Shown: positions 18,565-27,900 of the stretch, piece after piece
How positions within the stretch are numbered: the first letter of the stretch is position 1
Layout of the letters: each line of letters starts with the position of its first letter
From: Vibrionaceae bacterium
GTDB taxonomy: Bacteria; Pseudomonadota; Gammaproteobacteria; Enterobacterales; Vibrionaceae
Direction: 5' to 3'
NCBI GenBank assembly: GCA_018222805.1
Contig: JAAEZQ010000027.1
Location: 1-44,076, forward strand
Length of the DNA: 44,076 nt
Translations under genes and position numbers: made by a program
The notes under the pieces: generated by a model
What the model was told of the DNA's origin: nothing
The model's input: the letters and a program-made list of their open reading frames with translations, nothing else
The model's database searches: none

Positions 18565-18710
18565 CCACTTTGACCTTATACGAGAAAACAACAAAACGTT
18601 TTATATCCTTAAATGAAAGTGTATGTCTCATCATATCTGATACAAACAAAAAGAGAGAAGCCCATTTGTGCCAAAATACGGTTAGGATGATAAAAAAATG
18701 CTTAAAAAAC

Positions 18711-18734
18711 AAAAGCCCCTATGTGTTAGGGGCT
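18711..18734 (-). terminator. Intrinsic terminator of maeA
   Basis: 8-bp stem AGCCCCTA/TAGGGGCT (18714-18721 and 18727-18734). On the minus strand it is followed by a T-rich tail (TTTTGTTTTTT). Confidence 0.87.
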
Positions 18735-18768
18735 AATTATTAGGCGAGTTGTTCTTTTGCGGTTAAAT

Positions 18769-20457
18769 TTAGAACGCTGTTCGCTTATAACGGCGGTAAA
18801 CTGGTTGCCAGAAGGACTGTTCAATCGCGACATGAAGTGCTTCATCGGTGATTTCTAGTGCCACACCTTGTTCAATGGCTTTTTTAGCGACAGCAAAAGC
18901 AATTTTCTTCGATACTAGGTGAATCTCTTCCAATGGTGGAAGAAGCGCACCATGACCATTAATCGCCAAAGGAGAACAGGATGCTAGTGCGCGGCTAGAT
19001 TCCATTAGCATTTCATCAGTGACGCGTTTTGCGTTAACAGCAAGAACACCCAGGCCGATACCAGGGAAGATATAACTGTTATTACACTGAGCAATCGGGT
19101 AGGTTTTTCCTTCGTGTACAACTGGAGCGAATGGGCTACCCGTCGCAACCAACGCTTCGCCATTTGTCCAACGAATGATGTCGTTTGGTGTGGCTTCTAC
19201 ACGACTGGTTGGGTTTGATAGCGGGAACACGATAGGGCGTTTACAGTGTTTGTGCATCTCTTCGATGACTTCTTGGCTGAATAGGCCTGGAGCACCAGAT
19301 ACACCAACAAGTACTGTCGGTTTCGCGTTACGCATTACGTCTAGTAGTGAGTAACCAGTACCTTCATTTTCCCACTCTTTAGTGTTCTCATGCATCTGTA
19401 CTAATCGCTGTTGGAAGTCTAGAAGGTTAGGCATGCCTTCCTGTAATAAGCCCCAACGGTCGACCATGTAAACCTGAGAACGAGCCTGCTGGTCAGAAAT
19501 GCCTTCTGAAACCATTTGAGCGATGATTGCTTCTGCGATACCACACCCTGCAGAGCCTGCACCCAAGAAGGTAATACGTTGCTGAGAAAGCTTAGTGCCA
19601 GCTGCTTTACATGCCGCAAGCAGTGAGCCAACAGTAACCGCGGCTGTGCCTTGGATGTCGTCGTTGAAGCAACAAATACGATCTTTATAACGCTCAAGAA
19701 GAGGCATTGCATTCTTTTGTGCAAAATCTTCGAACTGGATTAAAGCATCAGGCCAGCGGCGTTGTACCGCTTGAATGAATTCTTCAACAAACGCATCGTA
19801 CTCTGCACCCGTGATACGAGGGTGGCGCCAGCCCATATACATTGGGTCAGCTAAGCGCTGCGGGTTATTAGTGCCGACATCCAGTACGATTGGTAGTGTG
19901 TAAGCTGGACTAATACCACCACATGCGGTGTACAGAGAAAGCTTACCGATAGGAATGCCCATACCACCGATACCCTGGTCGCCCAAACCTAGAATACGTT
20001 CACCGTCGGTAACAACAATAACTTTTACGTTATGGTTTGCTGCGTTATTTAGCAGATCATCAATACGGTCACGATTAGGATAAGAAATGAAAAGGCCACG
20101 GCCGCGACGGTAAATATTGGAGAAGTTCTCACACGCTGCGCCAACGGTAGGAGTGTAGATGATTGGCATCATCTCAGTCACGTGGTTTTGTACTAAGCGG
20201 TAGAACAGAGTTTCGTTGGTATCTTGAATGTTACGTAGATAAATGTGTTTATCCATGTCACTTTCGAAACCTTTGTATTGCTGGTAAGCACGCTCTACTT
20301 GTTCCTGTATGGTTTCAGTGGCTTCAGGTAGCAAGCCCTCTAAATTGAATGAACTGCGTTCTTCAGCAGAAAATGCACTGCCTTTGTTCAAAAGAGGGGT
20401 TGCCATAAGAGCGGGCCCCGCATACGAGATATATAGCGGGCGTTTATCGTTGTTCAT
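18769..20457 (-). CDS. maeA: NAD-dependent malic enzyme
   Basis: Oxidative decarboxylation of malate to pyruvate with NAD. 562 residues from ATG 20457 ([15 protein letters not shown]), supported by AAGG about 6 nt upstream; the longer frame to 20493 adds 12 residues of no family match. Seen: [18 protein letters not shown] (malic domain), catalytic K in [20 protein letters not shown], divalent-metal acids EDF and NDDIQGTA, and the NAD-binding [12 protein letters not shown]. The length and motifs fit the MaeA (SfcA) type rather than the larger MaeB with its phosphotransacetylase tail. Confidence 0.95.
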   Translation of the reverse strand: MNNDKRPLYISYAGPALMATPLLNKGSAFSAEERSSFNLEGLLPEATETIQEQVERAYQQYKGFESDMDKHIYLRNIQDTNETLFYRLVQNHVTEMMPIIYTPTVGAACENFSNIYRRGRGLFISYPNRDRIDDLLNNAANHNVKVIVVTDGERILGLGDQGIGGMGIPIGKLSLYTACGGISPAYTLPIVLDVGTNNPQRLADPMYMGWRHPRITGAEYDAFVEEFIQAVQRRWPDALIQFEDFAQKNAMPLLERYKDRICCFNDDIQGTAAVTVGSLLAACKAAGTKLSQQRITFLGAGSAGCGIAEAIIAQMVSEGISDQQARSQVYMVDRWGLLQEGMPNLLDFQQRLVQMHENTKEWENEGTGYSLLDVMRNAKPTVLVGVSGAPGLFSQEVIEEMHKHCKRPIVFPLSNPTSRVEATPNDIIRWTNGEALVATGSPFAPVVHEGKTYPIAQCNNSYIFPGIGLGVLAVNAKRVTDEMLMESSRALASCSPLAINGHGALLPPLEEIHLVSKKIAFAVAKKAIEQGVALEITDEALHVAIEQSFWQPVYRRYKRTAF

Positions 20458-20658
20458 TAGGTGCCTTATGTAGGGTTGAAGGATGCGCGCCAAATTTTAA
20501 CGGTTTAAGTCTTTAGTTGTAAACATTCGTTGATACTCATCAAGGTAATGTTGCAAAAAAATGCACTTCTGATGGAAATATATACTCAACAGATATCAGA
20601 CAGAAGGTTTCAACAACGCCCGACTATCTCTGAACCATGTATCTCGACGTTATTTGGG

Positions 20659-20664
20659 TATAAT
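20659..20664 (+). promoter_or_regulatory. Probable -10 element for the helicase gene
   Basis: A consensus TATAAT preceded by TTTGGG. No good -35 hexamer is visible 17 nt upstream. It would give a 5' leader of only about 25 nt, without an evident Shine-Dalgarno, before the helicase ATG at 20697. Confidence 0.4.
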
Positions 20665-20696
20665 GCTCCTCACTATCAGAACAAAAACCATATCTT

Positions 20697-23051
20697 ATGT
20701 CTCTACTACCTATCGATACCCTAAAAGAAGAATTTGATCACAACCTGAAACACAATCATCTTGTTGTGGAAGCTGAAACAGGTTCTGGTAAATCAACTCG
20801 TTTACCTTTATGGGCTGCTGGTCATGGCCGCGTTTTAGTTATTGAGCCACGTCGAATTGCTTGCACGTCATTAGCCGAGTTTCTCGCGCAGCAATCGGGT
20901 GAGCCAGTAGGTAGAAAAATTGGGTATGCGATTAAACTGCACTCCTATTTTGATGAGAATACGGAAGTGGTATTTGTTACGCCGGGTGTCGCGTTGCGTT
21001 GGTTTGCAGAAGATAAATTGGCGAGCTTCGATATCGTAATGGTCGACGAATTTCATGAACGCCGCTGGGACATTGATCTCCTTACTGCTATTTTGAAACA
21101 GGAAAACCACCATCGTCTCATCGTCACTTCCGCCACCTTAGAGGGTGAGAAGCTTGCTCATTATTTACAGGCTAAACGTCTTCGCTCTGAAGGCCGTTGT
21201 TTCCCCGTTTCAGTAACATATCGAAGCACTGATAGCCGTTATCTTCCGAACAAAAAAGGTTGTGAGAATGATGTCGTTCGAGCAGTAAAAGAAGCGTTGG
21301 AGGATGAAGAGGGCGACATTCTGGTGTTCCTTCCTGGTCGTAAAGAGATCACTCAGTGTGCCCAGATGCTGCAAAGTCTGGAACATGTGTTGGTGGTAAA
21401 GCTTCATGCTTCTGTGAGTGACGAAGAGCGACACCGAGCATTGACTATTCAAAGCCAGCGAAAAGTCGTGCTCGCAACGAATGTCGCTGAAACGTCACTC
21501 ACCATCCCAAATATTCGAGTCGTGATTGATAGTGGACTCGAAAGACGAACGGTGCAGCGTAATGGTCGCACCGCACTAACGTTAAGCAACATTTCCAGAG
21601 TCAGTGCTGAACAACGAATGGGACGTGCAGGTCGTGTTGCGGAAGGGACGTGCATAAGACTGTACGGAGAAAATGCGCCTTTAGAGTTAATAACGCCGCC
21701 AGAACTTCATCGAGAAGAATTAGTAGAGCCCATGTTAGCTGCTGCTTGTTGTGGATATCGCCTAGCAGACTTGCCTTTTCTCGATAGTATCCCAGAAAAA
21801 TCACTACACTTGGCGTTTGACAACTTGAAAGCCATGGAAGCGGTTGATGACCAAGGTGAGGTTACTGAACATGGCAGAAAAGTGTATCCATTGCCGATTG
21901 ATGCCTTGTTTGCCGACTTAGTGACCCGTATTCAGACCAGACCCGAAAAAGAAGCCATGGTTGATCTAGCAGCCGCGTTATCGGTCCCAGCCCAGCTATA
22001 TCAATTGCAAAGTGGTGACGTTGCCGAAGCATTGGCGTTAGAGGAGCCGACGGGATGTGATGCTTCTCTGATGATTCGTTTAGTTCGCGGTGACAAGATA
22101 TCGGGGATCTCAGTAGATTCAAGTGTGCTAGAAGAAGCGCAAGGACTAGCTAAGCAAATGCGGGAACTATTCGATTTGCCGCAACTGGAAGTCGCATCAA
22201 GATATAGGCGTGACTCACTCTGCTATGCCATAGCGGAAATTCACCCTGAACTGGTGTTTGTACGCAGAGTGCGTCGCCGAGATGCATTAGGTAACGGCGT
22301 TATGGAAATGGTGGTAGGGCGCAATAGCCGTTTTCCTGAAAAAGAAGAGGCTGCGTTAGTTTTGGATAGCCATAGTGTGCCCGGCAGAGGTATTAAGCAG
22401 ACACTTAATCTTGCTTCGGTGATGATGCCAGTTCCGCTGTCGCTCATTAAAGACCTTAGCTTGGGAGAGTGGCAACAAGGTGAAACTAACTATGAAGAAG
22501 AAATACCACGGGCAACCATGAGCTTGGTGTATGCAGGCCGCACCGTCGTAACTCAATATCAGGCGTTACAAGGGGAAGTTGCCATTCAGTCTATCGTTGA
22601 GATGATTGAAGATGAAACCTTAATACCGGGCTTTGCACCATTAAGAAAACAGCAAATTCTGCATTGGAAGTTATATAACGCACTTGGACTAAATCAACAA
22701 ACAATAGATCTTGCTGCTATGGAATCATTGACGTTTTCAGGGTGGTTAACTGAGCAGCTTCATACATTGGGTGTTGAGTCAGTTGAAGACATGGAACTCT
22801 TCGATGCTGATGATTTGCCTTTTGATGGGGTTCCTGAATGGGAATACGAGGATTTTGCTCAGAAATTCCCTCTGAAATTATTCCTTGCAGAGCTTAAGCT
22901 TGATGTTGAGTACTTCGCCAGTCGCAAGCTCGTCCATGTTGTTTATAGTGAAGGAAGTAGAAAGGGCGATCCAAAGCGCTGGGAACTGCCACGTTGGTCG
23001 GGTTGGAAAGTCCAATATAAAAAAGCCAGCCGAGTTATTGATGTGAAGTAA
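20697..23051 (+). CDS. DEAH-type ATP-dependent RNA helicase, HrpB-like
   Basis: 784 residues. Superfamily 2 motifs in order: Walker A TGSGKST (28-34), Ia PRRIACTSLA, motif II DEFH (117-120, the variant used by HrpB), motif III SAT (145-147), LVFLPG-type VFLPGRKEI, ATNVAETSLTIP and motif VI QRMGRAGR. The helicase-associated region follows. The C-terminal end (KLVHVVYSEGSRKGDP...) differs from what I remember of the E. coli HrpB C-terminal domain, so this may be an HrpB paralogue rather than HrpB itself. No SD is visible. RNA targets are unknown. Confidence 0.85.
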   Translation: MSLLPIDTLKEEFDHNLKHNHLVVEAETGSGKSTRLPLWAAGHGRVLVIEPRRIACTSLAEFLAQQSGEPVGRKIGYAIKLHSYFDENTEVVFVTPGVALRWFAEDKLASFDIVMVDEFHERRWDIDLLTAILKQENHHRLIVTSATLEGEKLAHYLQAKRLRSEGRCFPVSVTYRSTDSRYLPNKKGCENDVVRAVKEALEDEEGDILVFLPGRKEITQCAQMLQSLEHVLVVKLHASVSDEERHRALTIQSQRKVVLATNVAETSLTIPNIRVVIDSGLERRTVQRNGRTALTLSNISRVSAEQRMGRAGRVAEGTCIRLYGENAPLELITPPELHREELVEPMLAAACCGYRLADLPFLDSIPEKSLHLAFDNLKAMEAVDDQGEVTEHGRKVYPLPIDALFADLVTRIQTRPEKEAMVDLAAALSVPAQLYQLQSGDVAEALALEEPTGCDASLMIRLVRGDKISGISVDSSVLEEAQGLAKQMRELFDLPQLEVASRYRRDSLCYAIAEIHPELVFVRRVRRRDALGNGVMEMVVGRNSRFPEKEEAALVLDSHSVPGRGIKQTLNLASVMMPVPLSLIKDLSLGEWQQGETNYEEEIPRATMSLVYAGRTVVTQYQALQGEVAIQSIVEMIEDETLIPGFAPLRKQQILHWKLYNALGLNQQTIDLAAMESLTFSGWLTEQLHTLGVESVEDMELFDADDLPFDGVPEWEYEDFAQKFPLKLFLAELKLDVEYFASRKLVHVVYSEGSRKGDPKRWELPRWSGWKVQYKKASRVIDVK

Positions 23052-23336
23052 GAACGATTTGGTATCTTTGTTATACGCAATCATTTCCAGTATGAATACC
23101 TGTTGGTTAAGTATTTATATTCATAATATCCATGTAATTGTTTATTTTTAATTTTAAATATTAATCAATTGGTTGCGCATATAGAAAAGCTGTACATTAC
23201 TTGTTACAAGGCTGGTTTTAATATTTCCTTTTGCCCATAAACTAGGGCATAAAAGACCATTCTTTTATATCTCATTGATATATCAAAATAGTTGAACGAT
23301 ATTTGGTATATATCATTTCGAGTGTCGGAGCATAAA

Positions 23337-23714
23337 GTGGATCAACATAAAAAAACGTGCATTGAATTCGACTACACCAGTTTTTTAGGAGTTACCGCCA
23401 GTAAGAGGTGGACCTTTCTAGAAGCGTTTGCCACTATCGCTCCCATTTTCGGTTTGATGTGGAAAAAGAACCTTGCAGAGCTCAGCAAACCAGAAGACCG
23501 TTTATGGGACGCAGCCTTAAAGTCGATGTCCTCCCGTCATAGTGACGAGTCGAATCTGGTCGAGTTAACTCGATTGGCTAAAGGTGAGGGGATCGATGAA
23601 CTGCGTATTGTCATGCCTTATTCGTTAGACTTAAAGCAGATAGAGTACATTGAGTCGCGAAGCCACCTGAAAGTTGACACAACTGAACAAGAGATTCTAA
23701 ACATCAAACTGTAA
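23337..23714 (+). CDS. Small hypothetical protein
   Basis: 125 residues if started at GTG 23337, which has GGAG six nt upstream; the alternative TTG at 23292 has no SD. No signal peptide or clear membrane span (a short hydrophobic patch AFATIAPIFGLMW at about 30-42). The C-terminal half is charged and ends DTTEQEILNIKL. I recognise no family. It is followed by a hairpin that may terminate it. The coding potential is supported mainly by length and the good SD. Confidence 0.6.
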   Translation: MDQHKKTCIEFDYTSFLGVTASKRWTFLEAFATIAPIFGLMWKKNLAELSKPEDRLWDAALKSMSSRHSDESNLVELTRLAKGEGIDELRIVMPYSLDLKQIEYIESRSHLKVDTTEQEILNIKL

Positions 23715-23737
23715 ACCTGCCCTTATCTATGCATGGT

Positions 23738-23765
23738 TAGAGCGATCACTTTCTGGATCGCTCTA
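23738..23765 (+). terminator. Hairpin after the small hypothetical gene
   Basis: Perfect 10-bp stem TAGAGCGATC/GATCGCTCTA with an 8-nt loop, 24 bp after the stop codon. There is no clear T-tract, so termination would be weak or Rho-assisted. Confidence 0.55.
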
Positions 23766-23785
23766 CTACCCGTCATCACTAAACA

Positions 23786-23911
23786 CTACTGCTTTTCCTT
23801 CGCGTAAAACTGCCAGTCTCTGTAATGGCCACTCAAATTATCAACGTCACCGATAGATCCTACATGCACTATATTTAACATGTTCTTTAGGCGCAGCAAT
23901 CTAATTGTCAT
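23786..23911 (-). CDS. Possible 41-residue small protein (tentative)
   Basis: A minus-strand frame from ATG 23911 to TAG 23786 (MTIRLLRLKN at the start, WQFYAKEKQ at the end). It sits in a 354-bp gap and runs toward the hairpin at 23738-23765, which could act on this strand as well. The SD is weak. It may be chance or the remnant of a longer gene. Confidence 0.2.
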   Translation of the reverse strand: MTIRLLRLKNMLNIVHVGSIGDVDNLSGHYRDWQFYAKEKQ

Positions 23912-24068
23912 AACTCGCTTCTAACTTATTGTTTTTAGGCAACTGATTAGACCAGATTGTCGGTGGTATGAGTTAGTCACTTATCTTTGATGAATCTCAG
24001 GTAAGCAAATGTTCATCCGCTATGGTCAGTTAGATAAAAAGCAATAATCAATCAAAAAGGAAGTGAGT

Positions 24069-25742
24069 ATGTCTTTTTCTCGTCGAGATTTTATGAAAGC
24101 CGTCTCTTCAACCGCCGTGGCTACCGGGCTGATCGGCTGTGGTAGTGATAGTTCTGAATTAGTAGTGGTCACCTTTGAACATGGCGTCGCCAGTGGCGAT
24201 CCGACTCAAACTCAAGTCATCATATGGACGCGTGTTACCACGGGTGCTGACTATGTTGATGTGACATGGCAAGTCGCCTCAGATGAGGGCTTTTCAGATG
24301 TGATACAAAGTGGTGTGTTCACTACGGATACAAGCCGTGATTTTACCGTAAAAGTCGACGTTCAAAACCTTAGCCCAAATGCGCACTATTACTACCGTTT
24401 TATGGTTGGTGAGGTGGTAAGTGGAGTCGGAGAGACTAGAACCCTACCGGATGAAAGTGTCGCACAGGTATCAATGGCTGTTGTTTCTTGCGCAAACTAT
24501 CCGGCTGGGTATTTCAATGTTTATCGCGAGATTTTAAATCAGCACGAAGAGGCTTCATTTGATGTGGTGCTTCATTTAGGGGACTACATCTATGAATATG
24601 GTGCTGGTGGGTATGCCAGCGAAGATGCCGAGACCTTAGATCGAGTGGCAAGTAAAGGCACAGAGTGCGTGACTTTAGGTGACTACCGAAAACGATACGC
24701 CCAATATCGCCAAGATGCTGATCTGCAAGCGCTACATGCGAAATTACCGATGATCGCGGTATGGGATGACCATGAACTCGCGAATGATGCGTGGAAAGAA
24801 GGCGCCGAAAACCATCAAGATGATGAAGGAAGCTTTAATGATCGACGCGCAGCGGCAGCGGCTGCGTGGACTGAGTGGTTGCCTGTAAGAGAGAATAGCT
24901 ACTCAAGCATGCTGATTTATCGTCAGTTTTCATTTGGCAACTTAGTCAACTTGATGATGCTCGATACTCGATTAGTTGGTCGTGATGAGCCATTGGATTA
25001 CTTTTCATTGAGCGAACCAAGCATAGAAGCCATTGCAGGCTTAGTCGCTGAGTCTCGAAGTGTCGACAGAGAACTGTTGGGCTCTGACCAACTGGCTTGG
25101 TTAATAAACGAATTTACGACGCGTAATGCCAAATGGAATGTACTCGGGCAACAGGTTCTGATGTCTAAAATGGAGTTACCGAGCTCTGTCATGACAGCGA
25201 TGTTCCAACTTTTTACCGCGACAGAAGATCAGAAAGCTGCGGCTTTGTTGGCAGTGAACACTGCAATTATGAACTATCTGTCTGACCCAAGTTCAGATCC
25301 TGTGTCCTTACCCTATAACCTGGATGCTTGGGATGGTTACTACGTAGAGCGAGAAAAAGTTTACCAGTTGGCGAATGCCAGTGCTGGTCACTTTGTATGT
25401 TTGGCTGGCGATACGCACAATGCTTGGGCGAGTGCTTTACATGACATTTCTGGTACTCCTGTCGGCGTTGAATTTGCAACGTGCTCAGTCAGTTCACCAG
25501 GTTTGGAAGAGTATTTGGCACTGGACCCAGCAGTGATTGCACAGATGGAGTTTAGTTTGCCGCAATTAGTCTCAGAGCTAGAGTGGACGGATATTAAACA
25601 ACGAGGCTTTATGCGAGTGACATTTACGGCTGAAAATGCGCAGTCCACTTGGTATTTTGTTTCTACTGTTAAAGAAATGGATTATCAAGTAACGACGAAA
25701 TCAGCCTCGACAACCGATGGTGTTACGTTAGATATTAGCTAG
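24069..25742 (+). CDS. PhoD-like alkaline phosphatase/phosphodiesterase, Tat lipoprotein
   Basis: 557 residues from ATG 24069 (AAGGAAG five nt upstream; an in-frame GTG at 24063 overlaps that SD). The N-terminus SFSRRDFMKA is a twin-arginine signal and is followed by a lipobox-like LIGC (C24), so the protein is probably exported folded and lipid-anchored. A PhoD N-terminal beta domain (about 30-140; FEHGVASGDPTQTQVIIWTR) precedes the metallophosphatase domain with SCANYPAGYFNVY, HLGDYIYEYG, WDDHE and LAGDTHNAW metal-binding motifs. Family members use Fe/Ca to cleave phosphodiesters. No Pho box was identified upstream. Confidence 0.92.
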   Translation: MSFSRRDFMKAVSSTAVATGLIGCGSDSSELVVVTFEHGVASGDPTQTQVIIWTRVTTGADYVDVTWQVASDEGFSDVIQSGVFTTDTSRDFTVKVDVQNLSPNAHYYYRFMVGEVVSGVGETRTLPDESVAQVSMAVVSCANYPAGYFNVYREILNQHEEASFDVVLHLGDYIYEYGAGGYASEDAETLDRVASKGTECVTLGDYRKRYAQYRQDADLQALHAKLPMIAVWDDHELANDAWKEGAENHQDDEGSFNDRRAAAAAAWTEWLPVRENSYSSMLIYRQFSFGNLVNLMMLDTRLVGRDEPLDYFSLSEPSIEAIAGLVAESRSVDRELLGSDQLAWLINEFTTRNAKWNVLGQQVLMSKMELPSSVMTAMFQLFTATEDQKAAALLAVNTAIMNYLSDPSSDPVSLPYNLDAWDGYYVEREKVYQLANASAGHFVCLAGDTHNAWASALHDISGTPVGVEFATCSVSSPGLEEYLALDPAVIAQMEFSLPQLVSELEWTDIKQRGFMRVTFTAENAQSTWYFVSTVKEMDYQVTTKSASTTDGVTLDIS

Positions 25743-25762
25743 TTTGGTTGAAAGTAGCTCGA

Positions 25763-25790
25763 AAAAAGTCCGCATTGATGCGGACTTTTT
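25763..25790. terminator. Terminator between the PhoD-like gene and purC
   Basis: Perfect 12-bp stem AAAAAGTCCGCA/TGCGGACTTTTT with TTGA loop, between convergent genes; symmetric A/T flanks allow it to act on both strands. Confidence 0.9.
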
Positions 25791-25823
25791 GTATCAGAAC
25801 CTTGAGTGTCGCTATCGAATGGT

Positions 25824-26927
25824 TTAGTCGATTAAACCGTACTCTTTGGCAAGCACGTCAATGATCTCAGCTTTAGGATTTTCGCTCAGCGTGATTGGTT
25901 TGCCAGTGATCTTTTCTGCAATACCAATGTAAGTCTTCGAAATGTCCATCAATGATTCAACTGGCAGTTCGTTATCACGAGCCAGTGCTTCACGCTCAGG
26001 CATACGCTCTTTATTCAGCAAGATATCTGGGTCAGGGAAGTGGTTCAACAGGAACTGACGGAAACCTTCTTTTGAGTTCTCAACGATATTACCCGCCTGA
26101 TACTCTTTTGCATCCCAAATACGTGAAGAATCTGGTGTGCCCACTTCATCCATGTAAATCAGTTTTTCTTTGCCTGCTGCATCGTGAACATAACCAAACT
26201 CAAACTTCGTATCGACGAAGATTTGGTCAATCGCTTCTAGCGCATTGCTGATTACATTAAAGCCTTCTTTCAATAGCTTTTCGTACAGTGCAATATCTTC
26301 GGCACTAGAGAAGTTAAACGCTTCGAAGTTATCTACGATGTTCTTACGCGTGATGTTCACGTCGTCCGCTTCTGGTACGCCCGGAATGCCTGTTAAAATG
26401 CCTTTTGTAGAAGGAGTCATCAATAACTCTGGTAGAGCTCTGTCTTTTTGCAAACCTTCAGGAAGCTGAATGCCACAGAACTCGCGTTCACCATTTGCGT
26501 ATGCACGCCACATTGAACCTGTGATGTACTTACGGCAAATCGCTTCAATTTTAACTGGTTTTGCTTTCTGCACGATCCAAACGAACGGGTGAGGAATATC
26601 TAAGATATGGCTATCAGCCAGGCCGTTGTCTTTAAATAGTTTAAACCAGTGGTTCGAGATGGCGTTTAACGCGGCACCTTTACCCGGCACACCTTTCAGA
26701 CCGCCTTCACCATGCCAAATACAATCAAAAGCAGAAATACGGTCACTGATCACCATAATCGCCAGAGGCGCGTCTGGAGCAACGTCGTATCCTTTTTCTT
26801 TGATCAGGCGGGCGCTGTCTTCTTCAGTTAACCAGTAAACTGAACGAACTTTACCGCTGTGAACGGGTTTGTGAGTGCGAATTGGCAGGTCGTCATTGAC
26901 GGCAAGTACTTGATTAGCAAGGCTCAT
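25824..26927 (-). CDS. purC: SAICAR synthetase (phosphoribosylaminoimidazole-succinocarboxamide synthase)
   Basis: ATP-dependent ligation of aspartate to CAIR in purine synthesis. 367 residues, the long form found in Vibrio, versus about 237 in E. coli. Seen: GKVRSVYWL near the N-terminus (nucleotide-binding loop), [16 protein letters not shown] segment, [18 protein letters not shown] and [14 protein letters not shown] perfect PurR-type palindrome lies about 120 bp upstream of the start, so it is probably repressed by PurR with purines. Monocistronic. Confidence 0.95.
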   Translation of the reverse strand: MSLANQVLAVNDDLPIRTHKPVHSGKVRSVYWLTEEDSARLIKEKGYDVAPDAPLAIMVISDRISAFDCIWHGEGGLKGVPGKGAALNAISNHWFKLFKDNGLADSHILDIPHPFVWIVQKAKPVKIEAICRKYITGSMWRAYANGEREFCGIQLPEGLQKDRALPELLMTPSTKGILTGIPGVPEADDVNITRKNIVDNFEAFNFSSAEDIALYEKLLKEGFNVISNALEAIDQIFVDTKFEFGYVHDAAGKEKLIYMDEVGTPDSSRIWDAKEYQAGNIVENSKEGFRQFLLNHFPDPDILLNKERMPEREALARDNELPVESLMDISKTYIGIAEKITGKPITLSENPKAEIIDVLAKEYGLID

Positions 26928-27045
26928 TGCGACATTCCTATCATCTTAATCAAACGTCATAAAGAGAAGATATTCAGCTAAAGTAAGCAGCTGAATAAAT
27001 CGAATGTGGGCATCATACCAGAACTATTTTAACTCGCCAGAGAAA

Positions 27046-27061
27046 AAGCAAACGTTTGCTT
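27046..27061. promoter_or_regulatory. PurR operator upstream of purC
   Basis: AAGCAAACGTTTGCTT is a perfect 16-bp palindrome that fits the PurR consensus (GCAAACGTTTNC core). It lies 119 bp upstream of the purC ATG and downstream of the sulA terminator, so it belongs to purC. Confidence 0.88.
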
Positions 27062-27086
27062 AATTTATTAATTCTCTCAGTAGTAG

Positions 27087-27114
27087 GTAAAAAAAGCCCC
27101 CTTCGAAAGGAGGC
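27087..27114 (-). terminator. Intrinsic terminator of sulA
   Basis: GCCCCCTT/AAGGAGGC stem with one mismatch (27096-27103 and 27107-27114). On the minus strand it is followed by a run of seven T. Confidence 0.85.
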
Positions 27115-27143
27115 GAGATGCAGGATGGATAACGTCGATCTTG

Positions 27144-27539
27144 TTAGTGATACTGGTTTACTCTGCCTTCGACGAAAAAGACTTCACACTGATAACGTTG
27201 GCCAATGTCACGCAGCATGGATTGATTCATTGGAGCAATGTCATTGGATGCAACGACCGCACTCGCGTTACCTGAACGGATCGCTTTAATCACAATTTGA
27301 ACTTCAGAAAGCTGTTGGGATGGCTTCATCTGAATGACGTTTTTACAACAAATATTGGAAGCAGTGAGCTGATCAAAATCGGGACGAGGACACTCGGAAG
27401 TAAATAAGATCCATTGTTTCTGCTGAGACAGTACAGCCAACTTAGAAAGAAGCTGATCAGAAACGTCCATAGGCTGAGTAGCTTGTGCCAGTACATTGTA
27501 ACGAGAGTATGTTTGAGTTTGACCGTGTAGCTGCATCAT
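27144..27539 (-). CDS. sulA: SOS cell-division inhibitor SulA
   Basis: 131 residues, shorter than E. coli SulA (169). The core resembles SulA: QQKQWILFTSECPRP, then NVIQMKPSQQL and VIKAIRSGNASAVVAS, the region that contacts FtsZ. SulA blocks FtsZ polymerisation after DNA damage. A near-consensus LexA box sits directly upstream (27558-27573) and AAGGA is about 5 nt from the ATG, so SOS control is strongly supported. It sits next to purC but is separated by a terminator. Confidence 0.88.
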   Translation of the reverse strand: MMQLHGQTQTYSRYNVLAQATQPMDVSDQLLSKLAVLSQQKQWILFTSECPRPDFDQLTASNICCKNVIQMKPSQQLSEVQIVIKAIRSGNASAVVASNDIAPMNQSMLRDIGQRYQCEVFFVEGRVNQYH

Positions 27540-27557
27540 ACTGTTCCTTTATGCATG

Positions 27558-27573
27558 CTGTGTGTATATACAG
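27558..27573. promoter_or_regulatory. LexA (SOS) box of sulA
   Basis: CTGTGTGTATATACAG: the CTGT-N8-ACAG pattern of the LexA consensus with the alternating AT centre, 19 bp before the sulA ATG. Confidence 0.92.
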
Positions 27574-27850
27574 TAGTTTGTTTTAGGACATCGATCAACT
27601 GGTTTTTATGCTTTTTAAGGCAATGTATTTGCGTCTTTTTGTTGGGGTTTCTATTTAAGATTATGAAATGTAAAGAAGTTAATTCTAGATGATATGTTTG
27701 GTACGGCTTATGAAATGTGAAGTAACTAACAGTATTAGTTAGGTATCAAGTTAAGAAAAGCACTGTATATAAAGTAGCTGTGAACAGTCTATACAGTACT
27801 TGTTACTGTGTTAGGGGGGGCCAAGGCGGTGGAAATTAGCAGGTAACAAA
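27574..27850. other. Non-coding region upstream of sulA with short repeats
   Basis: Together with the untranslated edges, the gap between sulA and the zinc protein is 546 bp (27540-28085 includes the latter's frame). This part holds no credible gene. A 15-bp near-repeat TTATGAAATGTRAAG occurs at 27661 and 27708 (47 bp apart), and an inverted repeat ACTGTATA (27762-27769) / TATACAGT (27790-27797) lies farther right. Function unknown. Confidence 0.5.
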
Positions 27851-27870
27851 AAAGCGCCTTTGTGGCGCCT
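27850..27870 (-). terminator. Intrinsic terminator of the small zinc-protein gene
   Basis: Stem GCGCC/GGCGC (27854-27858 and 27864-27868) followed on the minus strand by a TTTTTTG tract, about 30 nt after the stop codon. Confidence 0.8.
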
Positions 27871-27900
27871 TTAGAAATCAGTTCCGTTGTTTGGGTTTTC

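Larger units (their letters stand above)
23715..24068. other. Intergenic region upstream of the PhoD-like gene
   Basis: 354 bp. Holds the hairpin at 23738-23765, the tentative small frame at 23786-23911 and, in the right-hand AT-rich part, the promoter of the PhoD-like gene. Nothing else recognisable. Confidence 0.5.

Noticed and set aside
23292..23336. TTG start for the small hypothetical protein
   Set aside because: No Shine-Dalgarno before it, while GTG 23337 has GGAG at good spacing.
27763..27796. A second LexA box upstream of sulA
   Set aside because: CTG and CAG halves are not 10 bp apart in any register (CTG-N10-AGC and CTG-N10-ATA), so no LexA site is formed.
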